From the NCBI RefSeq assembly GCF_017086445.1, contig NZ_CP070968.1, forward strand, positions 1,116,001-1,180,000: a stretch of DNA of 64,000 bases, written 5' to 3'. This document shows, in pieces, positions 1-9,648 of the stretch. A model generated the notes under the pieces. The model did not search any database, was not told the origin of the DNA, and was given only the letters and a program-made list of their open reading frames with translations. The position numbers were made by a program, and so were the translations under genes. Position 1 is the first letter of the stretch. The number at the start of each line of letters is the position of its first letter. The stretch comes from Brevundimonas fontaquae. Its GTDB lineage: Bacteria; Pseudomonadota; Alphaproteobacteria; Caulobacterales; Caulobacteraceae.

Positions 1-1255
1 CGCCGCGCACCGGAGCGGTGATCACCCCGTCCTCGATCAGATAGGCCTCGTTGCACTGGAACACGAACTTGCCGTTGGTGATGTCCACCTGGCCGCCCGA
101 GAAGTTGGCGGCGTAGAGGCCGCGCTTCGTATTGGCGATCATGTCGGCCCTGGAATCCTTGCCGCCCTCCATGAAGGTGTTGGTCATGCGCGGCATCGGC
201 ATATGGGCGAAGGACTGGCGCCGGCCGTTGCCGGTTGCGGCGACGCCCAGCTGCCGCGCCGACAGCCGGTCGTGCATCAATCCGACCATGATCCCGTCCT
301 CGATCAGCACGGTGCGCGAGGTGGGCGTGCCCTCGTCATCGACCGACAGCGATCCGCGCCGTCCGGCGATCGAGCCGTCATCGACCACGGTGACGCCGGG
401 GGCGGCGACCCGCTGGCCCATCATGCCGTTGAAGACCGACGAGCCCTTCCTGTGGAAGTCGCCCTCGAAGCCGTGGCCGATGGCCTCGTGCAGCAGGACG
501 CCGGGCCAGCCGGCGCCCAGGACCACGTCCATCTCGCCCGCCGGACAATCGACGGCGTCCAGATTGACCAGGGCCTGACGCAGGGCCTCGTCCACCTGGG
601 CCTGCCAGCGTTCGGGCGCGACCCAGGCTTCGAACCCGGCCCGGCCGCCGGCGCCGGACGAGGCGCTCTCGCGCTTGCCGTTCTGTTCGACGGTGACGGA
701 GACGTTCAGACGGACCAGGGGGCGGATGTCGCGCACCGCCCGTTCGTCCGCGCGCAGGATCTCGATGGCGCGGCGTTCGCCGATCAGGGAGGCGGACACC
801 TGGACCACACGCGGATCACGGGCGCGCGCCCAGGCGTCGATCTCGGCCAGCAGGGCGATCTTGTCTGAGAAGGCGGGCGAGGCGAGGGGATCGACCTCGC
901 CATACAGTTTCTGATTGGTGGCGCGGGGGCCTTCGGCGACCCGGGCCTCATGCCCCTGTTTGGCCAGAGCCGCGCTGTCGGCGGCGCGACGCAGGGCGGC
1001 GGCCGAGAATTCGTTGGCGTGGGCGTACCCGGCGGTCTCGCCCGCCACGACCCTGAGGCCGAAGCCCTCGGTCGCGTCATAGGCGGCGGACTTCAACCGG
1101 CCGTCGTCGAACACCAGGCTCTCGCTCTCGGACCGCTCCAGGAACAGTTCGCCGTCGTCGGCGCCGGCCAGGGCCGTTTTCAGGATCGACAGGGCTTCAT
1201 CGGTGTCGACGCCGGCGGCGTCGAGGATGGGCGGCGGGGAGGCGTGAACGGTCAT
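1..1255 (-). CDS. tldD: Metalloprotease TldD (3' end cut by window edge)
   Basis: TldD is the zinc protease half of the TldD/TldE pair, which processes modified peptides and other small unfolded substrates in the cytoplasm. About 418 residues are visible. The start is ATG at 1255 (MTVHASPPPILDAA). The zinc motif HEAIGH (HExxxH) lies at about residues 256-261, inside GWPGVLLHEAIGHGFEGDF. Near the left edge the family tail GGQVDITNGKFVFQCNEAYL is followed by IEDGVITAPVRG, so roughly 50-60 C-terminal residues are missing. No TldE/PmbA partner is visible. The next minus-strand gene lies 60 bp upstream. Identification is firm from motif order and length. Confidence 0.95.
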   Translation of the reverse strand, partial: MTVHASPPPILDAAGVDTDEALSILKTALAGADDGELFLERSESESLVFDDGRLKSAAYDATEGFGLRVVAGETAGYAHANEFSAAALRRAADSAALAKQGHEARVAEGPRATNQKLYGEVDPLASPAFSDKIALLAEIDAWARARDPRVVQVSASLIGERRAIEILRADERAVRDIRPLVRLNVSVTVEQNGKRESASSGAGGRAGFEAWVAPERWQAQVDEALRQALVNLDAVDCPAGEMDVVLGAGWPGVLLHEAIGHGFEGDFHRKGSSVFNGMMGQRVAAPGVTVVDDGSIAGRRGSLSVDDEGTPTSRTVLIEDGIMVGLMHDRLSARQLGVAATGNGRRQSFAHMPMPRMTNTFMEGGKDSRADMIANTKRGLYAANFSGGQVDITNGKFVFQCNEAYLIEDGVITAPVRG

Positions 1256-1315
1256 GGCCTGTAGGTAGGGGCTGAAGGCCGTTTCGTCACCTGCCCCGGC
1301 GCGCGAAACCGCCGA

Positions 1316-2374
1316 TCAGTCCAGCGGCTGAGGCCGCGTCACCACCGGACCGTCGGGATCGCTGCTTGACGGACGTGCAGCGGTCGGGGCGGGCGTCGGC
1401 GCCGTGGGCACGATCACCAGCGGTTCGGTCGTGCCCGTCGGCGCCGGCGTGGACGGCGCCGGCGGGGTGGTCGTGGGCGCACGCGTCGTCGGTTGCGTCG
1501 TTGCGGCCGGTGTCTGGGTCTGGTTCTGAGTGCGCGGCGCGGCCGTCGTGGAGCGTGGCGTCGTCGTTGCAGGCGTAGAAGCGGCGGGGGCGGGCGGCGT
1601 GGTTGTGGTCGTCGCGGCTGGCGCGGGCTGTTCGGTCGCGACGACAGGGGCGGCGTCGGCAGGAATCGTATCGGCCGGCGGGGCGGTCAGAGGCGTATCG
1701 GCGGCGACGGCGGGCGTGGACGTCGCCGGGGTCGAGGCGGGACGCATCGCGAACCACAGGCCGCCTCCGACGACCAGCAGGGCGACGACCCCGAGCCCGA
1801 CATAGAGCGGCAGGCGCGAGGTCTTGGCGGGCGCACGGGCGAAGCTGGGCGTGATCGGCGCAGCGGCCGGCGCGATGGCGGGTCTGGCCGCGACCGCTGG
1901 GGCGGCGGCGACGGGTTCGGTCGCGACCGGCTTCGGCGCAGGGGTCGGCGTCGTCTCGGGCGCGGGCAGGGGCCGCACGGTCAGATCGGGTTGAGCGGCC
2001 GGCGCCGGCTGCGGCCTGGACTGCGGCGGCGTCGGAGCCTGGGGTTGAGGCTGGGCCTGGGCCGGGCGCGCCGTCGGGATCAGCGAACCGCCGAGGATGC
2101 TTGCCCCCTGCGGACGGGGCGCGGGACGCGGCGCCGGATTGGCGGGCGTCGTCTGACCCTTGGCCGGCGCGACGCCGGAGGCCAGGCTCTGGGTGTGGAT
2201 CGAGGCCTGCTGTTGTTGCGGCGTGGGCTTGCGCGGCGGCGGATTGGGAATGCGGTCCAGCGGGTTGGGCGCGACCGGCACCGGCCCGACGTGGAAGGTC
2301 GTCGCGGGCATACGGCCCCAGGTCACCGGCTTGCGGGCGAAGGGCTGGGGCGGGGTCTTCTGGTCGTCGGACAT
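1316..2374 (-). CDS. Pro/Ala/Thr-rich single-pass membrane protein, function unknown
   Basis: This 352-residue protein has a low-complexity N-terminal half rich in Pro, Ala and Gln, one membrane segment (LPLYVGLGVVALLVVGGGLW) at about residues 188-208, and an extended Ala/Thr/Pro-rich C-terminal tail. No catalytic domain is recognisable. The composition suggests a membrane-anchored protein with long disordered arms, perhaps a cell-envelope linker; that is inference. The start is ATG at 2374 with a good GAGGAG ribosome site just upstream. It follows an ABC exporter pair on the same strand after 42 bp, so it may be co-transcribed with it. Confidence 0.7.
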   Translation of the reverse strand: MSDDQKTPPQPFARKPVTWGRMPATTFHVGPVPVAPNPLDRIPNPPPRKPTPQQQQASIHTQSLASGVAPAKGQTTPANPAPRPAPRPQGASILGGSLIPTARPAQAQPQPQAPTPPQSRPQPAPAAQPDLTVRPLPAPETTPTPAPKPVATEPVAAAPAVAARPAIAPAAAPITPSFARAPAKTSRLPLYVGLGVVALLVVGGGLWFAMRPASTPATSTPAVAADTPLTAPPADTIPADAAPVVATEQPAPAATTTTTPPAPAASTPATTTPRSTTAAPRTQNQTQTPAATTQPTTRAPTTTPPAPSTPAPTGTTEPLVIVPTAPTPAPTAARPSSSDPDGPVVTRPQPLD

Positions 2375-2416
2375 GGTCTCCTCAATCGCTGGCGATCTGG
2401 CCCGTTTCGTGACGGA

Positions 2417-3184
2417 TCAGTTCTTGAGCCGGTAGCCGGTCTTAAACATCCACATGACGATGCCCAGGCAGACGGCGAAGAAGGCCAGGGTGGCGGCGAC
2501 GCTGACGCCGATGGCCACATCGCCCTGACCATAGAAGGCCCAGCGGAAGCCCGAGATCAGATAGACCACAGGGTTGAACAGGGTCACCGTGCGCCAGCCG
2601 TCAGGCAGCATGTCGATGGAATAGAAGGCGCCGCCCAGGAAGGTCAGGGGCGTCACGACCAGCATCGGGATCATCTGAAGCTGCTCGAACCCATTGGCCC
2701 AGACCCCGATGATGAAGCCGAACAGGCTGAAGGTCACCGAAATCAGGATCAAGAAGGCCATCATCCAGACTGGATGCAGGATCTGCAGCGGCACGAAGAA
2801 GGACGCCGTCGCCAGAATGATCAGGCCCAGCACCGCCGACTTGGTCGCCGCCGCCCCGACATAGGCCAGCACGATCTCCAGCGACGATACCGGCGCCGAC
2901 AGGATTTCGTAGATCGTCCCCGTGAACTTGGGGAAGTAGATGCCGAACGAGGCGTTGAAGATCGATTGGGTGAACAGGCTGAGCATGATCAGGCCCGGCA
3001 CGATGAAGGCGCCGTAGGGCACGCCGTCCACCTGTTGCATCCGGCTGCCGATCGCGCCGCCGAAGACGACGAAATACAGGGCCGTGGTGATCACCGGTGT
3101 GACCACGCTCTGCCACAAGGTGCGGAGCGCACGCGCCATCTCGAAGCGATAGATGGCCCAGACGCCGTATCCGTTGAAGGTCAT
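2417..3184 (-). CDS. ABC-2 type transporter permease (YadH-like)
   Basis: This 255-residue membrane protein has about six hydrophobic segments typical of ABC-2 permeases that export drugs, polysaccharides or lipids. The conserved region [20 protein letters not shown] followed by [16 protein letters not shown] is the family signature near the C-terminus. Its ATG at 3184 overlaps the stop of the upstream ATPase gene by 4 bp (ATGA), so the two are translationally coupled and form one exporter. The layout matches E. coli yadGH-type half transporters. The substrate cannot be told from sequence. Confidence 0.9.
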   Translation of the reverse strand: MTFNGYGVWAIYRFEMARALRTLWQSVVTPVITTALYFVVFGGAIGSRMQQVDGVPYGAFIVPGLIMLSLFTQSIFNASFGIYFPKFTGTIYEILSAPVSSLEIVLAYVGAAATKSAVLGLIILATASFFVPLQILHPVWMMAFLILISVTFSLFGFIIGVWANGFEQLQMIPMLVVTPLTFLGGAFYSIDMLPDGWRTVTLFNPVVYLISGFRWAFYGQGDVAIGVSVAATLAFFAVCLGIVMWMFKTGYRLKN

Positions 3185-4113
3185 GCCGCGGCTCCGTTCT
3201 GGTGGACCAGGCTGACGAAGATGTCTTCCAGCGAGCTCTGGCGAGTGTTCAAGTCCTTGAAGCCGATGTTCAGCGCCTCAAGCCGGCGGATCAGCGAGGG
3301 CACGCCCGTATCGTCGGCGTTGGCGTCGAAACTGTACTCCAGCTCGCCGCCCTCGTTCTTCAGCGTCAGGTCCCAGTCGGACAGGTCGGCGGGCAGGGCG
3401 CCCAACGGTTCGATCAGGTTCAGCGTCAGGGTCTTCTTGCCCAGCTTCTTCATCAGGGCCGACTTCTCCTCGACCAGGATCAGCTCGCCCTTCAGGATCA
3501 CGCCCACCCGGTCGGCCATTTCCTCGGCCTCCTCGATGTAGTGGGTCGTCAGGATGATGGTGACGCCCCGCTCGCGCAGCTTTCTGACCATGGCCCACAT
3601 GTCGCGGCGCAGCTCGACATCGACCCCGGCGGTCGGCTCGTCCAGGAACAGGATGTCCGGCTCGTGGCTCAGGGCCTTGGCGATCATCACCCGCCGCTTC
3701 ATCCCGCCCGACAGGGTCATGATCTTGGCGTCGCGCTTGTCCCAAAGCGACAGGTCCTTCAGCACGCCTTCGATGAAGGCGGGGTTCGGCGCCTTGCCGA
3801 ACAGGCCCCGACTGAAGGTGACGGTGGCCAGCACGGTCTCGAAGGCGTCGGTGGTCAGCTCCTGCGGCACCAGACCGATCTTGGTGCGGGCGGCGCGGAA
3901 ATCGGACTGGATGTCATGGCCGTCGGCGACCACGGTCCCGGTCGTGGGCGTGACGATGCCGCAGACGATGGAGATCAGCGTGGTCTTGCCCGCGCCGTTC
4001 GGTCCCAGCAGGGCGAAAATCTCGCCCTTGTTGATCGTCAGGTCGATGCGCTTCAGGGCCTGATGCCCCGACTTGTAGGTCTTGGTCAGGCCGTCGATCT
4101 CGATTACGGGCAT
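3181..4113 (-). CDS. ABC transporter ATP-binding protein (YadG-like)
   Basis: This 310-residue cytoplasmic ATPase energises the adjacent ABC-2 permease. Walker A (GPNGAGKTT, about residues 37-45), the signature LSGGMKRR and Walker B with the catalytic glutamate ([12 protein letters not shown]) are all intact, followed by the switch histidine in [13 protein letters not shown]. The extra C-terminal 80 residues are usual for this export subfamily. The start is ATG at 4113. The region upstream (4114-4277) is shared with a divergent plus-strand gene, so the exporter promoter should lie there. Confidence 0.93.
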   Translation of the reverse strand: MPVIEIDGLTKTYKSGHQALKRIDLTINKGEIFALLGPNGAGKTTLISIVCGIVTPTTGTVVADGHDIQSDFRAARTKIGLVPQELTTDAFETVLATVTFSRGLFGKAPNPAFIEGVLKDLSLWDKRDAKIMTLSGGMKRRVMIAKALSHEPDILFLDEPTAGVDVELRRDMWAMVRKLRERGVTIILTTHYIEEAEEMADRVGVILKGELILVEEKSALMKKLGKKTLTLNLIEPLGALPADLSDWDLTLKNEGGELEYSFDANADDTGVPSLIRRLEALNIGFKDLNTRQSSLEDIFVSLVHQNGAAA

Positions 4114-4277
4114 GGGCTTTCCTTTCCGGCGCGCGCGGCGGCGCGGGCCGGGTGTGGCGGCAATATGGCGTGCCTGACGCCTGACTCAAGTGGCGGCGAC
4201 GCTCAATAGACGCCAAGTCGTTGTTAACCCGATTGTCGCACGGTGCCGGCCTGAGTTGAGTTTTGGCAGGAGCTTTC

Positions 4278-5633
4278 GTGCCGTCCCTGTCTGCCGCCCA
4301 CCACGCCGCTCTGACGGCGATCGTCGAGGCCTGTCCCGACGCTTCGCTGGGGATGCTGGGCGCGGCTGTGGCGGCGCTGAAGGGCGACAAGGCGGCCGAA
4401 CTGGCGAACATCGTCGCCGCAGAGGCGCGCGATCGCGCCCGTCGCGGCACGGCCTTCGCCCCCCTGCTGCCGCTCTTTCAGCCGCGCGCCGACGGCGTGC
4501 CGGCCCTGGTCTTTCCGGCTCTTGTCCTGAAACGGGTCTGGCGCGAGGCGGTGCAGGGCGAGGAGGAGTTCCTCCCGCTGCTGGACGGCGCGGTCACGAT
4601 CGACGGCGAATGGACCTTGGCGGCCGACCGCCTGTGCGCCAAGGCGGCCGCCGTGCTGCGCGACCGGCCGCGCGACGTTTGGCCCGAGTTTCAGCGCCCC
4701 GCCGACGACCAACCCCCAATCACTCCGACCGAACTGGCCGGCTGTTTCGACCTGACGCCTCTGGTCCGCGGCGCCTTGCCGCGTCTGCCCGTCTGGCTGG
4801 AACGCCCCGACGACAATCAGCTGGCGGGGCTTCGGCTGCTGATCGAGGACTGTATGACGATGTCGCCGGACGGCGGGCGGCGCATGATCGACATCCTGTT
4901 CGCCCATGTGGCGGACGCCGATCGGATGCTGCGGGTCGTGACGCGGACCAGCCGCTTGGCCGACCGCGAAATCACCCTCAGCCATTCCGACATGGGCGTC
5001 TTCGTCGAGCGGCTGCTGACCTCCGTTCAGGCGCGGGTGCAAAAGATCGCCGGCGTGGTCCGTTCCTCGCTGGGCGAGACGGCGATGCTGGGCGTGGTGG
5101 ACGACGTCAACTGGTGCGCCGGCGTGTTGGCCGAGATGGACCTCAGCCTGCAGGTGCGGCCCGATTCCAGTTGGGGCAAGGCGGCGCGGATGGCGCGGGT
5201 CCAGGTGTCGGGCCAGCTTTCGGGCCTCATGAAATCCGCCTCCAGCGCTGTCCACGCCGCCCTGCCGATGAAGCGCCAGGTCATCACCGGCCGGATGACG
5301 CGGATGTCGCCCTGGCTGGAGGCGCCGGCCGAGGGCGAACCGATCGAGGCGGCGGCGGCCCTGCTGGCGGCGGTGGCGGCCCTGCGCGGCGCGGCCGTTA
5401 CCTTCGGCTGCGAGGCGGATCGCTCGGGACTGAAGGCCGAACTGACCGACTACCTCTCCACCTGGTCCGACGAGGCGCTTAACAGTCTGTCGGACGGCGA
5501 GGCCGAAAATCCCGACCATGTGCTGCGTCTTATCGGGGTCGCGGCGCGGTTCCTGACCGTGATCGAGGCGCTGGAGGCGGCGCGCGCGGTCAGGCGACGG
5601 GCGGCCTCGGCCGAAACGGCGCGGCTGGGCTGA
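4278..5633 (+). CDS. Conserved hypothetical protein, helical, cytoplasmic
   Basis: I do not recognise this 451-residue protein. It has no signal peptide or membrane segment and is rich in Ala, Leu, Arg and Asp, consistent with an all-helical fold. It resembles the large uncharacterised helical proteins (DUF2336-like) common in Caulobacterales, but I cannot confirm that family. I chose the GTG at 4278 because GGCAGGAG lies 5 nt upstream; a TTG at 4263 would leave no ribosome site. It is divergent from the ABC exporter and is followed after 44 bp by ccmI, so it may only be a neighbour of the cytochrome genes. Confidence 0.75.
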   Translation: MPSLSAAHHAALTAIVEACPDASLGMLGAAVAALKGDKAAELANIVAAEARDRARRGTAFAPLLPLFQPRADGVPALVFPALVLKRVWREAVQGEEEFLPLLDGAVTIDGEWTLAADRLCAKAAAVLRDRPRDVWPEFQRPADDQPPITPTELAGCFDLTPLVRGALPRLPVWLERPDDNQLAGLRLLIEDCMTMSPDGGRRMIDILFAHVADADRMLRVVTRTSRLADREITLSHSDMGVFVERLLTSVQARVQKIAGVVRSSLGETAMLGVVDDVNWCAGVLAEMDLSLQVRPDSSWGKAARMARVQVSGQLSGLMKSASSAVHAALPMKRQVITGRMTRMSPWLEAPAEGEPIEAAAALLAAVAALRGAAVTFGCEADRSGLKAELTDYLSTWSDEALNSLSDGEAENPDHVLRLIGVAARFLTVIEALEAARAVRRRAASAETARLG

Positions 5634-5677
5634 AACGACGCCTCGCCGGACGTTCGCGGATGGGTTAGACGGCGAAG

Positions 5678-6496
5678 ATGATCGTGTTCTGGACAATGAC
5701 GGGACTGGCGGCGGCCCTGGCCGCCCTGCTGGTGCTGACCGGCGCGCGACGCGGCGCGGATCCGGCGGCCGGGGCTGAAACCCAGGCCGGCTCGCGCGAG
5801 ATCGAGGAACTGGATCGGCTAAAGGCGCGCGGCCTGCTGGACGAGGCGGCCTACGTGGGCGCGCGCGCCGAGGCGGGGCGGCGGCTTCTGGCCGTTTCGG
5901 CGACCACGACCCCGGTGGCCGGCGCCCGAGATCGGTTCTGGGTGCTGGGCGGGATTGGCGTGACGGTCGCGGGCGCGCTGGGCCTCTATGTCTTCACCGG
6001 CTCGCCCGGCCTGCCGGATCAGGCCTATGAGCGGCGTGTCGACGACTGGGCGGCCAATCTGGATCGGCTGGAGCCGGCGCAATTGGCGGCGGTGACCGCG
6101 CGTGTCGTTCAGGAACGGCCAAAGGATCGGCAGGCGTTGGCCATGCTGGGCGCGGCCCGGTTCGCCGCCGGCGATCCGCTGGGCGCCTCCTCAGCCTTTC
6201 GCCGTCTGATCGCCCTGGACCCCCGTGACGCCCAGGCCTGGGCGCGGCTGGGCGAAAGCCTGGTCGTCGCCAACGACAACCAGATCGGCGGTGATGCCGA
6301 GGCCGCCTTCCGCGAGGCCTTGAAACTGGACCCCGACCAGCTCGGCGCGCGCTTCTTCCTGGGCGAGGCCGCGTTGCGGCGCGGCGACGCCGTCGAGGCC
6401 CGCACCCTGTGGACGCCTCTGATCGCCGCGCTCGACCCTGCCGATCCGCGCCGTCTGGATCTGGAACGCCGACTGCCGAAGGGCGGCGCGCAATGA
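5678..6496 (+). CDS. ccmI: Cytochrome c maturation protein CcmI (CycH), TPR protein
   Basis: CcmI (CycH) holds apocytochrome c for the CcmF/H haem ligation complex. The 272-residue protein has two membrane helices, at about residues 3-22 and 87-107, bracketing a short cytoplasmic loop with the family pattern EIEELDRLKARGLLDEAAY. A periplasmic domain with TPR-like repeats follows (QALAMLGAARFAAGDPLGAS, AQAWARLGESLVVAND, GARFFLGEAALRRGD). It heads the ccmI-ccmE-ccmF-ccmH cluster, the same order as cycHJKL in rhizobia and Caulobacter. ccmABCD and ccmG are absent and must be elsewhere. The start is ATG at 5678. Confidence 0.9.
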   Translation: MIVFWTMTGLAAALAALLVLTGARRGADPAAGAETQAGSREIEELDRLKARGLLDEAAYVGARAEAGRRLLAVSATTTPVAGARDRFWVLGGIGVTVAGALGLYVFTGSPGLPDQAYERRVDDWAANLDRLEPAQLAAVTARVVQERPKDRQALAMLGAARFAAGDPLGASSAFRRLIALDPRDAQAWARLGESLVVANDNQIGGDAEAAFREALKLDPDQLGARFFLGEAALRRGDAVEARTLWTPLIAALDPADPRRLDLERRLPKGGAQ

Positions 6497-6566
6497 CGCG
6501 TTGGTCCTGCGCGACGACGGCGGTATATGCCGCCGGCCCGTCCCTGGAATCCGGAATGTCCGTCGC

Positions 6567-7052
6567 ATGAGCTGGCTGCCCAAATCGCCGAAGGCGCGTC
6601 GTCGCCTGTGGGTCGTCGCCGCCGTGGCGCCGATCCTGGCCTTGGCGGTCGGCCTGTCGCTGTGGGCGATGCAGGACAGCGTGACCTTCTTCTACTCGCC
6701 GTCCGAGGCCACCGCCGACAAGGCGCCGGAGGGCCGCAACATCCGCCTGGGCGGACTGGTCGAGGCCGGCAGCGTGCAAAAGACCGGCGACGGCGTGGTC
6801 GCCTTCGTCGTCACCGATAACGCCGCGACGACCCGCGTCGTCTATCACGGCGACCTGCCCGATCTGTTCCGCGAAGGGCAGGGGATCGTGGCGCAAGGGG
6901 CCTTCGGCCCCGACCGCACCTTCCACGCCAGCCAGGTCCTGGCCAAGCACGACGAGAACTATATGCCGCGCGAGGTCGCCGACCGTCTGAAGGAAAAGGG
7001 CGAGTGGCGGCCTGAGACGGCGCCGGCCGTGACCAAGTCCGTCCCCCTATGA
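6567..7052 (+). CDS. ccmE: Cytochrome c-type biogenesis haem chaperone CcmE
   Basis: CcmE covalently carries haem in the periplasm from CcmC to CcmF. The 161-residue protein has one N-terminal membrane anchor (RLWVVAAVAPILALAVGLSL, residues 13-32), an OB-fold beta domain, and the haem-attachment motif AKHDENYMP with His128 and Tyr132. I start it at ATG 6567 (MSWLPKSPKARRR), since an earlier in-frame start at 6501 adds residues not typical of the family. The stop overlaps the ccmF start by 4 bp. The C-terminus is short and lacks an extended tail, as in many alphaproteobacteria. Confidence 0.95.
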   Translation: MSWLPKSPKARRRLWVVAAVAPILALAVGLSLWAMQDSVTFFYSPSEATADKAPEGRNIRLGGLVEAGSVQKTGDGVVAFVVTDNAATTRVVYHGDLPDLFREGQGIVAQGAFGPDRTFHASQVLAKHDENYMPREVADRLKEKGEWRPETAPAVTKSVPL

Positions 7053-9037
7053 TCGCCGAGCTTGGGGCCTTCGCCCTGGCGCTGGCGCTGGCGCTGTCGA
7101 TCCTGCAAACGGGTCTTTCGGCGGCCGGACGCGCGCGTCGCAGCCCGGTCTTGGCCGGGGCCGCCCAGGGCGCGGCTTTGGCGGCGGCGGCGGCGGTCGC
7201 GCTCAGTTTCGTAGCCCTGATCTACGCCTTCGTGGTGTCGGACTTTTCGGTTTCCAACGTCGCGGCCAACAGCCACACCGACAAGCCGATGCTCTACAAG
7301 GTCGCCGGCGCCTGGGGCAGCCACGAAGGCTCGCTTCTGCTTTGGTGTCTGGTGCTGACCGTCTTCGGCGGGGCGCTGGCGCGGGCGCGCGGCCTGCCGT
7401 TCGGGCTGAAGGCCTCGGCCGTGGCGGTGCAGGGCGCGCTGGGCTCGCTGTTCCTGGCCTTCGCCGTCTTCACCTCCAGCCCCTTCACCCGCCTGGACCC
7501 TGCGCCGTTCCAGGGCGCATCGCTGAACCCGCTGTTGCAGGACCCGGCGTTGGCCGTGCATCCGCCGTTGCTCTACGCCGGCTATGTCGGGTTCTCGGTC
7601 TGCTTCTCCCTAGCCGTCGCAGCCCTGATTGAGGGGCGGGCGCAGACCGCCTTCTGGCCTGCCTGGGGGCGCTGGGTCCGACCCTGGGCGTTGGCCAGTT
7701 GGGCTTTCCTGACCGTCGGCATCACCTTGGGCTCCTTCTGGGCCTATTATGAGCTGGGCTGGGGCGGTTGGTGGTTCTGGGATCCGGTCGAGAACGCCTC
7801 CTTCATGCCCTGGCTTGCGGGCGCGGCCCTGTTGCATAGCGCGGTCGTGACCGAGCGGCGCGGCGCACTGGCGGGCTGGACCGTGTTTCTGGCCCTGCTG
7901 GCCTTCACCTTCTCCATGCTGGGCGCCTTTTTGGTGCGCTCGGGCGTGCTGACATCCGTCCATGCCTTCGCCGTCGATCCCCAGCGCGGGCTGATGCTGC
8001 TCGCCATTCTCGGAATCACGGCCGGCGCCGCCTTCGCCCTGTTCGCCTGGCGCGCGCCGCAGCTGAAGGGCGGGGGCCTGTTCGCGCCGGTCAGCCGCGA
8101 GGGGGCGCTGGTGCTGAACAACCTGTTCCTGACGGCGGCGGCCGCGACCGTGCTGCTGGGCACTCTCTATCCGCTGATCCTGGAAGCGGCGTCCGGCGCG
8201 ACCATCTCGGTCGGCCCGCCCTATTTCGCCGCCACCTTCACCCCGCTGATGATGGTCGCCTTCCTGATCCTGCCGGCCGGCCCGTTGCTGGCCTGGAAGC
8301 GGGGCGACCTGCCCGGCGCGATGCAGCGCCTGGCCGTCGCGGCGGGTCTGGCGATCGTCGGCGCCCTGGCGGCCTACGCCCTGTGGGAGCCCAGGAAGGC
8401 CTTCGCCGCAGCCGGGATCGGCCTGGGTCTGTGGCTGATCCTGGGATCGCTGTTGGAAGTCGGCGAGCGCTCCCGCCTGTTCCGCGCCTCGATGGCCGAG
8501 ACGGTGCGCCGACTGAAGGGGCTACCGCTGGGCGCCTGGGGCATGACTCTGGCGCATTTGGGGCTGGGCGTCTTCATCCTGGGGGCGGTGGTCGAGACGG
8601 GCTTCAAGGCCGAGGCCGCCCGCGCCGTCTCACTGGGGCAGAGCGTGTCCGCCGGCCCCTGGACCGTCACTCTGGACGACGTCCGCGTCGTCGAGGGACC
8701 GAACTATCTGGCCGAGCAGGGCCGACTGACCGTGCGCGCCACGAACGATCAAGGCCGCGCCAGCACCGTCACGGCCGAGCGCCGCTTCTTCCCCGCCGGC
8801 GGCCAGACCACCACCGAGGTCGGGCTCGATTTCCGGGGCCTGGACGACGTCTATATCGTGATCGGCGAACGCGCGGGCAGTCCCGAACAGCCGGCCTGGG
8901 TCGTGCGTCTGTACTGGAACCCCTGGGCGCGACTGATCTTCCTGGGGCCGATGATCATGGCGCTGGGCGGGGTGCTGTCGCTGCTGGATCGTCGTCTCAG
9001 GCTCGGCATCGGCGCGCGCCGGCGCAAGACCGCATGA
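7049..9037 (+). CDS. ccmF: Haem lyase subunit CcmF
   Basis: CcmF is the membrane core of the haem lyase that joins haem to CXXCH apocytochromes. The 662-residue protein has a dozen or more hydrophobic segments. The family hallmarks are visible: WGSHEGSLLLW near residue 90 and the tryptophan-rich WWD motif WGGWWFWDPVENASFMPW near residue 237, which contacts haem in the periplasm. A periplasmic C-terminal domain runs from about residue 520 to 635 before the last helix. ATG at 7049 overlaps ccmE (ATGA), and its own stop overlaps ccmH by 4 bp, so the three are tightly coupled. Confidence 0.97.
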   Translation: MIAELGAFALALALALSILQTGLSAAGRARRSPVLAGAAQGAALAAAAAVALSFVALIYAFVVSDFSVSNVAANSHTDKPMLYKVAGAWGSHEGSLLLWCLVLTVFGGALARARGLPFGLKASAVAVQGALGSLFLAFAVFTSSPFTRLDPAPFQGASLNPLLQDPALAVHPPLLYAGYVGFSVCFSLAVAALIEGRAQTAFWPAWGRWVRPWALASWAFLTVGITLGSFWAYYELGWGGWWFWDPVENASFMPWLAGAALLHSAVVTERRGALAGWTVFLALLAFTFSMLGAFLVRSGVLTSVHAFAVDPQRGLMLLAILGITAGAAFALFAWRAPQLKGGGLFAPVSREGALVLNNLFLTAAAATVLLGTLYPLILEAASGATISVGPPYFAATFTPLMMVAFLILPAGPLLAWKRGDLPGAMQRLAVAAGLAIVGALAAYALWEPRKAFAAAGIGLGLWLILGSLLEVGERSRLFRASMAETVRRLKGLPLGAWGMTLAHLGLGVFILGAVVETGFKAEAARAVSLGQSVSAGPWTVTLDDVRVVEGPNYLAEQGRLTVRATNDQGRASTVTAERRFFPAGGQTTTEVGLDFRGLDDVYIVIGERAGSPEQPAWVVRLYWNPWARLIFLGPMIMALGGVLSLLDRRLRLGIGARRRKTA

Positions 9038-9540
9038 AGCGCTTGCTAGTCCTAATGGCCGCGCCGGTGCTGGCGCTGATGCTGACGGCGGCAGAACCGC
9101 CCGCCGCACCCGACCGCCCCTTGCCCGATGCGACCCAGGAGGCCCGGGCCCAGGCCCTGTTCAAGAATGTGCGTTGCGTCGTCTGCCAGCACGAGGCCAT
9201 CGCCGACAGCCCGGCGGGCGTCGCCGGCGACATGCGCCGCCTGATCCGCGAGGAGATCGCGGCCGGCGCGTCGGATCAGGCCGTGCGCGACGATCTGGTG
9301 CGACGCTTCGGAGACTATGTGCTGTTCACCCCGCCGGTCCGGGCGGGGACCTGGCTGCTGTGGTTCGGCCCGTTCGCCTTGGTGCTGCTGGCCGTCGCCG
9401 TTCTGGCCCTGCGCGCACGCCGTCGTCCGGTTGAGGCCGTCCCCCTCACGCCAGAAGAAGAACGCCGGCTGGACGAAGTTCTACGAAATGAGAAGCTTCG
9501 CCGCGATCCTGACGCAACCTCGCCTCACGACGGGCGCTAG
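9034..9540 (+). CDS. ccmH: Cytochrome c maturation thioredox protein CcmH (CycL)
   Basis: CcmH keeps the CXXCH cysteines of apocytochrome reduced for haem ligation. The 168-residue protein has a signal peptide (about residues 1-20), the redox motif VRCVVCQHEAIADS with Cys48 and Cys51, and one membrane helix (TWLLWFGPFALVLLAVAVLA) before a charged cytoplasmic tail. The family motif is usually RCPVCQNQSI; the residues after the second Cys differ here but the CxxC is intact. ATG 9034 overlaps the ccmF stop by 4 bp. It is the short CycL form; the TPR function sits in separate CcmI. Confidence 0.94.
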   Translation: MKRLLVLMAAPVLALMLTAAEPPAAPDRPLPDATQEARAQALFKNVRCVVCQHEAIADSPAGVAGDMRRLIREEIAAGASDQAVRDDLVRRFGDYVLFTPPVRAGTWLLWFGPFALVLLAVAVLALRARRRPVEAVPLTPEEERRLDEVLRNEKLRRDPDATSPHDGR

Positions 9541-9648
9541 TCGAGATCAACGATCGGCGGTCGGGATTGGCGCAACGCCGGTTCGGCCTATATCAATCGC
9601 GAAACCGGCGCCCGTCTGGCGCTGGACAAGAGGATCGCAAGGACCACG